5,158 nt of DNA from Roseobacter sp. (lineage in GTDB: Bacteria; Pseudomonadota; Alphaproteobacteria; Rhodobacterales; Rhodobacteraceae), in contig JAGXHB010000038.1 of assembly GCA_024636425.1 (NCBI GenBank), forward strand, positions 1-5,158. The letters are read 5' to 3'. The notes below the pieces were generated by a model that made no database searches, was not told the origin of the DNA, and worked only from the letters and a program-made list of their open reading frames with translations. Positions 1-5,158 of this stretch are shown one piece after another (within the stretch, counting starts at the first letter, position 1; each line of letters begins with the position of its first letter). The position numbers and the translations under genes were made by a program.

Positions 1-1360
1 CCAGCGCCGATGTCACCTCATCCGCAATCAGGACACGCGGATCAAAGGCCAAAGCCCGGGCGATGGCAACGCGCTGACATTCCCCCCCGGAAAGCTGCCC
101 GGGAAAGCGATCAGCCAGCTCGGTGGGCAGACCGACCTGCTCCATCAGGTCGCGTGCCCGCGCCGCCACAGCGTCTTTCTCACACAAGCGATGGCGGCGC
201 AGGGGCTCGGCAATCGCCGCGGCCACTTTCATGCGCGGGCTCAGCGCTTCGTATGGGTGTTGATAGATCAGCTGCACCTCGCGCAGATAGGCCACCCGCC
301 CCCGGCCCATCGTATCCACCGACATACCATCAAACAGGACTTCGCCGCGATGGGGTTTGACCAGCCCGACCAGCGATCGTGCGAGCGTCGTCTTGCCGGA
401 TCCGCTTTCGCCCACGATGCCCAACGTCTCGCCCGGTCGCACCGTCAGATCGGCATTCTCCACCGCAACAAACCCACCTTCGCGCCGCGCGATCAGGTCT
501 GCCAGCGTTTTGCCGCCATAGCGGATCTGGATACCGCGCGCCTCGATCAACGGCGCGCCCTCAGAAGCTCCGGCCACCGCACGCAAGCGAAGACGGTCAG
601 GATGCGAGGCGATCAGTTTACGCGTATAATCATGCTCTGGCGCGTCGATGATCCGCGTCACAGGACCGCTTTCCACCAGCTTCGACCGGCGCATCACCAG
701 CAGATCGTCACAGACCTGCGCCACCGCCCCCAGATCGTGACTGACAAAGATCATGGAAAGGTTCTGCTCGCGCCGCAACCGTGCCAGCAGGTCCAGCACG
801 CTTTTCTGCACAGTCGCATCCAGTGCCGTTGTCGGTTCATCCGCTAACAGCAGGTCGGGCTGACATGCCAGTGCGCCCGCGATCATCGCGCGCTGCTTCA
901 TGCCGCCGGACAACTGGTGCGGATAGGCCCGCGCCCAACGTTCAGGCTCGGGGATGCGCACGACATCCAGCAGGCGCAGCACCTCATCTTTGGCAGCGCG
1001 GCCGCGCAGATCGGTATGCTTGTAAAGGGTTTCGGCCACCTGATCGCCAATCCGCATCAACGGGTCCAGATGCGAAGCAGGGCTTTGAAAGATCATCGCG
1101 ATGCGCTTGCCCCGGATGGTGTTCAGCTCTGCCTCCGGCATGGTCAGCAGGTCCCGTCCAGTATATGCAGCGCTGCCTGTCACATTGGCGGTGGGTGGCA
1201 GCAGGCGCATCAGCGCGCGGCAGGTAACTGATTTGCCCGAGCCGCTTTCGCCAACGATCCCCAGCGCGGCCCCGGGCTCCAGATCAAAGGAAACACCGTC
1301 GACTGCGACGCTTTGCCCGAACCGGACCGACAGGTCGCGCACTTGCAACAAAGAGCTCAT
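1..1360 (-). CDS. Fused double-domain peptide-type ABC transporter ATPase (DppD-DppF fusion), C-terminus cut by window edge
   Basis: Reading the minus strand from the ATG at 1360 gives 453 uninterrupted codons to the window edge. The protein energises the importer from the cytoplasmic side. It contains two ABC nucleotide-binding domains in tandem. Domain 1 has Walker A GESGSGKS (37-44), Q-loop Q92, signature LSGGM (150-154), Walker B LLLADEP with D174/E175, and H-loop H208. It is followed by a short oligopeptide-ATPase tail, PEHDYTRKL (241-249). After a linker (about 253-270), domain 2 has Walker A GESGSGKT (317-324), Q-loop Q367, signature LSGGE (423-427) and Walker B with D447/E448, then runs out at SAL. 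Its D-loop Asp, H-loop and tail lie outside. Both sites look catalytically complete as far as seen. Domain 1 lacks the Cys-rich C-terminal segment found in many stand-alone DppD/OppD proteins, as expected inside a fusion. The start overlaps the upstream permease stop (ATGA) and has GAGGA 7 bases upstream. Family assignment is very secure; the substrate is unknown. Confidence 0.96.
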   Translation of the reverse strand, partial: MSSLLQVRDLSVRFGQSVAVDGVSFDLEPGAALGIVGESGSGKSVTCRALMRLLPPTANVTGSAAYTGRDLLTMPEAELNTIRGKRIAMIFQSPASHLDPLMRIGDQVAETLYKHTDLRGRAAKDEVLRLLDVVRIPEPERWARAYPHQLSGGMKQRAMIAGALACQPDLLLADEPTTALDATVQKSVLDLLARLRREQNLSMIFVSHDLGAVAQVCDDLLVMRRSKLVESGPVTRIIDAPEHDYTRKLIASHPDRLRLRAVAGASEGAPLIEARGIQIRYGGKTLADLIARREGGFVAVENADLTVRPGETLGIVGESGSGKTTLARSLVGLVKPHRGEVLFDGMSVDTMGRGRVAYLREVQLIYQHPYEALSPRMKVAAAIAEPLRRHRLCEKDAVAARARDLMEQVGLPTELADRFPGQLSGGECQRVAIARALAFDPRVLIADEVTSAL

Positions 1361-2160
1361 CGTTCAATCCTCAACATCCGCGCCAATCCGTCACCGATCA
1401 GGGCAAAGCCGACGCCGATCAGCACCATCGCCAGACCGGGAAAGAAGCTGATCCACCAGGCGGTTGAGATATATGTCTGGCCCTCGGCAATCATCACACC
1501 CCATTCGGCAGCGGGAGGCGACACCCCCATGCCAAGGAAGCCCAACGCAGCCCCGAAAAGGATCACCAGCGTCACATCCGTCATCAGGTAGACCACGACC
1601 GGCGACAACGAATTTGGCAGCACGTGACGCAGCAGTATATAGCTGTGCGAAAACCCCATGGTGCGCGCCGCCAGCACGAATTCGGACTGTCGCAGCACCA
1701 GCGCTTCGGCACGCGCGAGCCGCGCGTAGCCAACCCATCCGACGAGCGCCAGCGCGATGAAATAATTCTCGATCCCCGGCCCAAGCACCGCCACGATGGA
1801 CAGGACGAGTACGAAAAACGGGAACGGCACGGTGATGTCGACAAGGCGCATCGCGATGGTGTCGACCCAGCCGCCGAAATACCCCGCCATCAGCCCGATC
1901 GTCATTCCGATCACCAGCGGCGCAATCACTCCCAGCAGCCCGATATAAAGCGCCAGCCGCGCACCATAGACCACCCTACTGTAGGTGTCGCGTCCGACGT
2001 TATCGGTGCCGAACCAATGCGCGCCCCCCGGTTCCTGAAGGATCGCGCCAAAATCGATCGCATAGGGATCGTGGGTAGCCAGCAGCGGCGCGATGAGCGC
2101 GATCAGGCACCACGTCAGAACCAGTGTCACGCCCGTGACAAACATCGGCGAAAGTCTCAT
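1357..2160 (-). CDS. DppC-type inner-membrane permease of a peptide-type ABC importer
   Basis: This 267-residue protein is one half of the transmembrane channel. A hydrophobic first helix (about 8-28) is followed by the family's short N-terminal motif APLLATHDPYAIDF (24-37), typical of the OppC_N region. Next comes GTDNVGRDTYSRVVYGAR (51-68), close to the GTDxxGRDxxSRxxYGAR hallmark of DppC/OppC proteins. Further hydrophobic helices lie near 70-95, 110-130, 132-148, 185-210 and 236-256. The cytoplasmic EAA-type coupling loop, which contacts the ATPase, is at about 160-186 (EFVLAARTMGF followed by HVLPNS). The length is at the short end for the family, but nothing appears missing. The ATG overlaps the stop of the DppB-type gene by four bases (ATGA), and the TGA overlaps the ATPase start in the same way, so translational coupling is likely. 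The Shine-Dalgarno match is weak (GGGTGA), which also points to coupling. Substrate cannot be read from this subunit. Confidence 0.96.
   Translation of the reverse strand: MRLSPMFVTGVTLVLTWCLIALIAPLLATHDPYAIDFGAILQEPGGAHWFGTDNVGRDTYSRVVYGARLALYIGLLGVIAPLVIGMTIGLMAGYFGGWVDTIAMRLVDITVPFPFFVLVLSIVAVLGPGIENYFIALALVGWVGYARLARAEALVLRQSEFVLAARTMGFSHSYILLRHVLPNSLSPVVVYLMTDVTLVILFGAALGFLGMGVSPPAAEWGVMIAEGQTYISTAWWISFFPGLAMVLIGVGFALIGDGLARMLRIER
1368..1372 (-). promoter_or_regulatory. Ribosome binding site of the fused ATPase gene
   Basis: GAGGA on the minus strand lies 7 bases before the ATG at 1360, inside the end of the upstream permease gene. It supports the start within the ATGA overlap. Confidence 0.7.
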
Positions 2161-3095
2161 GGTGTCACCCGCGGGTCGATCAGCGCCGACAGCAGGTCGA
2201 CCGCCAGCATGACGAGGATCGTCGTGAGCGCGAAGACCAACGTTGCCCCCTGCACCACGAAATAATCCCGCGCCAGAATACTGTCGACCATCAGCTTGCC
2301 CATGCCCGGCACCGCATAAACGGTTTCGACGATCACTGATCCGCCCAGCAAATAGGCAACAATGACCGCGAACAGGTTCAGCGTCGGCAGGACCGAATTG
2401 GGAAAAACGTGCGTGCGGAAAATCTGCCGGTCCCCCAGCCCCTTGGACTTGCCCGTCAGCACGTAATCACGGTTCAGTTCGTCCAGCAGCGCCGACCGCA
2501 GCGTCCGCACCAGGATCGGGACCACCCAGATCATCGTCGACAGCGCGGGAAGAAAAAGGTGCACGAAGTGATCCGACATCGTTTCACCAAAACCGCTGAC
2601 CGGGAACCAGCCCAACGTCACGCCAAAGAACCGCGCGAACAGCAGCGCCAACCAGAATACCGGCACCGCCAGCCCCAGCACGCCCAGCAGCCGGATGACC
2701 TGATCAGCCAGCCCGTTCTGCCGCTTGGCCGACCAGACCGACAGCACGATCACCGGCGGCAAGGTCAGCACGATGGTGTAAAGGACCAGGAACAGCGTGA
2801 CCGGATAATGCTGCGCGATCAGTTGAGACACCGGCAAGCGATACCGCAGCGACGCACCCAGGTCACCGGTCAGCAGATTCTTGAGATACGTGAAATACTG
2901 CACGAGGATCGGCTCATCCAGCCCATATCGATTGCGAATGATCGCGATGGTTTCAGGCGTCGCACGATCACCCACCAACAGGCGTATCGGGTCGCCCGGC
3001 GTCGCAGCCATCAACGTGAAGGTGATGATGCTGACGCCCAGCAAAACGGGAATGGCTTGCACCAGCCTGACGGCGATAAATCGCAAGGTGTTCAC
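2157..3095 (-). CDS. DppB-type inner-membrane permease of a peptide-type ABC importer (GTG start)
   Basis: This 312-residue protein forms the other half of the channel. It begins with the typical DppB N-terminus: helix 1 at about 9-29, then ATPGDPIRLLVGDRATPE (31-48), matching the family's PGDP segment. The RYGLDEPILVQYFTYLKNLLTGDLG stretch (56-80, with GLDEP and GDLG as anchors) follows. Helices lie near 97-120, 134-156, 181-197, 238-258 and 283-305. The EAA-type loop that docks on the ATPase is at about 210-237 (DYVLTGKSKGLG, then HVFPNSVLP). VETVYAVPGMGKLMVDSI (256-273) and the C-terminal DPRV are also family landmarks. The length is normal. The start codon is GTG, supported by AGGA six bases upstream and by the fit of the N-terminus. 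The gene follows the binding-protein gene after an 81-bp gap containing a hairpin and overlaps the next permease by four bases. Confidence 0.96.
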   Translation of the reverse strand: MNTLRFIAVRLVQAIPVLLGVSIITFTLMAATPGDPIRLLVGDRATPETIAIIRNRYGLDEPILVQYFTYLKNLLTGDLGASLRYRLPVSQLIAQHYPVTLFLVLYTIVLTLPPVIVLSVWSAKRQNGLADQVIRLLGVLGLAVPVFWLALLFARFFGVTLGWFPVSGFGETMSDHFVHLFLPALSTMIWVVPILVRTLRSALLDELNRDYVLTGKSKGLGDRQIFRTHVFPNSVLPTLNLFAVIVAYLLGGSVIVETVYAVPGMGKLMVDSILARDYFVVQGATLVFALTTILVMLAVDLLSALIDPRVTP

Positions 3096-3101
3096 TGGAA
3101 A

Positions 3102-3105
3102 TCCT
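3102..3105 (-). promoter_or_regulatory. Ribosome binding site deciding the GTG start of the DppB-type permease
   Basis: AGGA on the minus strand lies 6 bases before the GTG at 3095. The encoded N-terminus (MNTLRFIAVRLVQAIPVLLG) has the usual DppB form, so this GTG is preferred over any later start. Confidence 0.7.
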
Positions 3106-3116
3106 GGGTCAAAGGG

Positions 3117-3154
3117 AAAAGGCCGGGCGACCTTTGTTTATGAGGGCCGCCCGG
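3117..3154 (-). terminator. Intercistronic hairpin with T-run between binding-protein and permease genes (probable attenuator or mRNA stabiliser)
   Basis: On the minus-strand transcript, CCGGGCGGCC pairs with GGTCGCCCGG (3154-3145 with 3132-3123). The result is a 10-bp stem with one G-U pair and a 12-base loop, followed by CCTTTT. It begins 22 bases after the binding-protein stop and ends about 20 bases before the permease GTG. Structures in this position are known in many binding-protein-first operons, where they end part of the transcripts or protect the upstream message. Either role gives more binding protein than permease. The T-run is short and interrupted by two C residues, so partial rather than full termination is the better guess. 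Confidence 0.6.
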
Positions 3155-3176
3155 TGCCGCGACGTTCAGTCGTCTG

Positions 3177-4676
3177 TCAGTCGGAAGTCAGTTCGGCGTC
3201 TTCCAGTGTCCATTGCAACGCGGGCGTCAGGGTCAACCCGATCACGCGGTCGGAATAGGCGTTCGAGAAGGGCGCGTAATAGAGCGGGATCTGCGCAAGT
3301 TCTTCCAGCGATATCTGCTGAATCTTGCTGTAGAGTTCTGCCCGCTTGGCCTCGTCTTGCTCACGCAGGGCTTCGTCGGTCAGCTTGTTCAGCTCTTCGT
3401 TATGGTAGTTGGTATAGTAGGATTTGCTGCCACAGGTGTCACAAAGCGCCCACCGTACGGCCAGATCGGGGTCCTCGGTCTCGTTGTAGTACCAGTTGAC
3501 CGTAACCTGATAGTCACCTTCGGCCATCTTGGACCACCATAGTCCAGCATCGACACGTTCCACCGTGGTCTTGAAGCCCACCGCATCCCATTGCGCCTTC
3601 AGCAGCGTCGCAAGTTGCTCAAACGTCGGGGTGATCATCATCGTGATCTCGGTCCCCAACAGACCCTCGTCCTCAAGCAGTTTGCGCGCTGCGGCAGGAT
3701 CATAAGCAGGCGGCTGCAGGCTCGCATCGTGATAGCTCAGTGCATTTGACAGCGTGCTGTTGGCAACCTTGGCGTTGCCGAGAGTTACGGCATCAGTGAT
3801 TGCCGCACGATCCAGCGCCATGGCGGCGGCCTTGCGTACAGCCAGATTGTCAAACGGCGCCTTGTTGTGATTGGGCAGCACCAGGTACAAAACCGTGGAG
3901 GGTTCCAGCGCAACGGACACACCCTCGGTGTTGTCGACTTCGTCGACCTGCGCCCACGGTACACCACGATTCACGTCGATCTCGCCTGCCATGGCCATAG
4001 TCGCACGGGCGTTGTCATCGCTGACCTCGATCAGTTCGACATTCTTGATCTTGGGCAACCCCTCGCGCCAAAAGTTTGGATTTGCCGTCAGCGACAACCG
4101 GTCGTTGGGCTTCCAGTCCTTGACCATGTAGGGGCCAGAGGCCACCGGATCGCCCGTAAATGCGTCCTCGCCGCGCGCTTCCACGTCATCCTTGCTAACG
4201 ATCCCGGCGTTAAAGATTTCGAGGTTCGACAACATCGGAGCGCTGGGGTGTTCCAGCGTCAATTGCAACGTGTCCTCGTCTATGGCGGTGAATTCCTTGA
4301 CAGGTGCGAAAGCTGCTGGATAAGCGGAATTTTCATCCTTGCTCACGCGATTCAGACTGAATGCCGCGTCTTCGGCGGTGATCTCCGTCCCATCCGAAAA
4401 TTTTGCATCGCGCATCTCGAAAGTATAGGTCAGCCCGTCCGCAGAAATATCCCAGCTTTCGGCGAGGCCGGGTTGCAGCGTGCCATCCGCATCCTTGCGC
4501 AACAGCCTGGCATAAAGCTGGCCGTACGCCTCGATGTTCCCGGCCGCAGCCGAGAGGATCGGGTCAAGCACGGTAACCTTGTTCGGGGATGCGATGCGGA
4601 TCGTGTCCTGAGCAGCCAGCACCGTTCCCGAAAGCATCAATGCCATGGCGGCAGATATGATCTTGTCGGTGGTCAT
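3177..4676 (-). CDS. Periplasmic solute-binding protein, family 5 (SBP_bac_5; DppA/OppA-like)
   Basis: This 499-residue protein captures the solute outside the inner membrane and delivers it to the permeases. Residues 1-21 look like a Sec signal peptide: Lys5, a hydrophobic core at 7-19, and likely cleavage after VLA (19-21). There is no lipobox Cys, so it is predicted to be soluble in the periplasm. Family landmarks include GLAESWDISADGLTYTFEMR (70-89), AKFSDGTEITAEDAAFSLNR (91-110), GPYMVKDW (181-188), ANPNFW (198-203), NLAVRKAAAMALDR (277-290) and LEELAQIPLYY (457-467). The segment NWYYNETEDPDLAVRWAL (394-411) matches the region that in DppA carries the ligand-anchoring Asp (GDPDN). A CDTC pair (C412, C415) follows it. 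The ATG at 4676 is preceded by AGGAGA at 6 bases, and an in-frame TAG lies upstream, so this is the earliest start. As first gene of the operon it is probably the most highly expressed. The family is certain; the ligand is not determined, with peptides the default guess. Confidence 0.96.
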   Translation of the reverse strand: MTTDKIISAAMALMLSGTVLAAQDTIRIASPNKVTVLDPILSAAAGNIEAYGQLYARLLRKDADGTLQPGLAESWDISADGLTYTFEMRDAKFSDGTEITAEDAAFSLNRVSKDENSAYPAAFAPVKEFTAIDEDTLQLTLEHPSAPMLSNLEIFNAGIVSKDDVEARGEDAFTGDPVASGPYMVKDWKPNDRLSLTANPNFWREGLPKIKNVELIEVSDDNARATMAMAGEIDVNRGVPWAQVDEVDNTEGVSVALEPSTVLYLVLPNHNKAPFDNLAVRKAAAMALDRAAITDAVTLGNAKVANSTLSNALSYHDASLQPPAYDPAAARKLLEDEGLLGTEITMMITPTFEQLATLLKAQWDAVGFKTTVERVDAGLWWSKMAEGDYQVTVNWYYNETEDPDLAVRWALCDTCGSKSYYTNYHNEELNKLTDEALREQDEAKRAELYSKIQQISLEELAQIPLYYAPFSNAYSDRVIGLTLTPALQWTLEDAELTSD

Positions 4677-4682
4677 TTGATT

Positions 4683-4688
4683 TCTCCT
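4683..4688 (-). promoter_or_regulatory. Ribosome binding site of the solute-binding protein gene
   Basis: AGGAGA on the minus strand lies 6 bases before the ATG at 4676. It is the strongest Shine-Dalgarno match in the window and supports this start, as does the in-frame TAG a short way upstream. Confidence 0.85.
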
Positions 4689-4706
4689 GTTGGATTCCCT
4701 GCCCTA

Positions 4707-4718
4707 TTTGGTAGCAAA
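4707..4718. promoter_or_regulatory. Operator-like inverted repeat TTTG-N4-CAAA in the operon leader
   Basis: TTTG and CAAA flank the four bases GTAG in a perfect but short dyad. It lies between the candidate -10 and the ribosome binding site, where a repressor could act. A second weak dyad (TCAC-N7-GTGA on the minus strand, 4736-4722) lies next to it. Half-sites of four bases arise easily by chance, and no regulator gene is in the window to connect with it. Confidence 0.25.
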
Positions 4719-4736
4719 CTATCACCTTTCTTGTGA

Positions 4737-4764
4737 AGTGTTATTTTTGTATCTGCACTGTCAA
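4737..4764 (-). promoter_or_regulatory. Candidate sigma-70 type promoter of the transporter operon
   Basis: A perfect TTGACA lies at 4764-4759 on the minus strand. The possible -10 hexamers are poor: AACACT at 16-base spacing (4742-4737) or TAACAC at 15. The position, giving a leader of roughly 55 bases before the ATG, is sensible, and no better pair was found near the gene. A strong -35 with a weak -10 could mean an activated promoter, or that the match is chance. Confidence 0.4.
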
Positions 4765-5158
4765 GCCACTCACCGTCGACCGGTTGGCTCCTCCATGAAA
4801 GTTCTCATCTGAAGCTTTCGGGGTGTGAGTTTCGGCAAAGATCGCCGTTGCGCCTGCGGCCTATGTCATGCCCACGCTACAGGATTTGGCGTCGTGAAGA
4901 AGGAAGTTGGAATGCCGCAAGGTATGCCCAGCGCGCATGACCTCAACGCCTGAAACGCGGGCAACGACAGTGCCAACTGATCTGAAAATGTGCAATCTCG
5001 GTTCTCCGTGCGTCCCTATTGTTAAGCGCTGATCCCCGCTGGGGGCGTATATCAGTTACGTCGCAAGATTTTCAGATCTCGCCTGTGTGGTCAGCGTGGC
5101 AAGCCGGATCCAGCACTTTCCCGGAACCAAGTTAGGATTGAAAAGTTGATTAGTTTAA
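4765..5158. other. Non-coding upstream stretch; no supported gene
   Basis: About 390 bp upstream of the operon promoter. The base composition is visibly less GC-rich than in the operon, and the last ~35 bases are AT-rich. The open frames are all short: plus strand 4825-4953 (42 residues, GTG start) and 4937-5032 (31 residues), and a minus-strand open stretch of about 64 codons ending near 4865 without a credible start near its beginning. None has a clear ribosome binding site or a recognisable family. The stretch contains the inverted-repeat structure at 4979-5078. It could be a regulatory region, or decayed remains of a gene or element. Confidence 0.6.
4979..5078. repeat. 11-bp perfect inverted repeat enclosing about 100 bp, with nested hairpin
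   Basis: GATCTGAAAAT at 4979-4989 is repeated as its exact reverse complement, ATTTTCAGATC, at 5068-5078. Between them lies a second foldable segment: CTGAT (5029-5033) pairs with ATCAG (5051-5055), and inside it CCCC (5034-5037) pairs with GGGG (5041-5044) around GCT. The layout resembles a small non-coding inverted-repeat element or a structured regulatory region. No target-site duplication is visible at the outer ends, and no transposase remnant is recognised. Confidence 0.45.

Noticed and set aside
191..847. A 218-codon open frame on the plus strand, with overlapping shorter ones
   Set aside because: It is antisense to the fused ATPase, whose Walker and signature motifs are unmistakable on the minus strand. 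There is no independent support.
1974..1984. Palindrome CCTAC-T-GTAGG inside the DppC-type gene
   Set aside because: It is short, lies within the conserved SRVVYG coding segment and has no regulatory context. It is probably a coincidence of codon choice.
2409..3143. A 244-codon open frame on the plus strand, antisense to the DppB-type permease
   Set aside because: The product is extremely rich in Gln, Arg and His, with no domain pattern, and mirrors the real permease gene on the other strand. It is a shadow frame.
3867..4736. A 289-codon open frame on the plus strand, antisense to the binding protein
   Set aside because: It lies opposite a clearly recognised family-5 binding-protein gene, has no recognisable domain, and has the biased composition expected from the complement of a GC-rich coding strand.
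4937..5032. A 31-codon plus-strand frame with open sequence continuing after its stop
   Set aside because: It has no convincing ribosome binding site and no recognisable similarity. A frame of this length is expected by chance in this composition.
4765..5158. Possible insertion-sequence remnant in the upstream stretch
   Set aside because: No transposase motif can be read in any frame and no target duplication flanks the inverted repeat. Only the repeat itself is reported.

Overview
The window carries most of one operon, read entirely on the minus strand (right to left). It encodes a peptide-type ABC importer of the dipeptide/oligopeptide/nickel family (TCDB 3.A.1.5). In order of transcription it holds a secreted family-5 solute-binding protein (4676-3177), a DppB-type permease with a GTG start (3095-2157), a DppC-type permease (2160-1357), and a fused two-domain ATPase (1360 to the left edge, C-terminus cut off). 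The last three genes are joined by two identical 4-base ATGA stop/start overlaps. The binding-protein gene is separated from them by 81 bp that contain a GC-rich hairpin followed by a short T-run.

The high GC, with strong G/C preference at third codon positions, the absence of a lipobox on the binding protein and the family matches suggest a Gram-negative alphaproteobacterium, possibly of the Rhodobacterales/Rhizobiales type. This is inferred from style, not from a marker gene. The parts should work together as one uptake system. The periplasmic protein captures the solute, the two permeases form the inner-membrane channel, and the double ATPase supplies both nucleotide-binding domains from one polypeptide. 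Sequence alone does not fix the substrate; peptides are the family default, but opines, glutathione, metals and other solutes are also carried by relatives.

The right end (about 4677-5158) is upstream DNA, visibly less GC-rich than the operon. The part next to the operon has a good ribosome binding site, a small operator-like inverted repeat and a perfect TTGACA box with a poor -10. The remaining ~390 bp hold no gene I can support. They do contain an 11-bp perfect inverted repeat enclosing about 100 bp with a nested hairpin, and a few very short open frames.

I see no RNA gene, CRISPR array, intact mobile element or evident new system. Most of the window is an ordinary transporter operon. The points worth a second look are the intercistronic hairpin, the ~100-bp inverted-repeat structure, and small peculiarities of the binding protein and fused ATPase.
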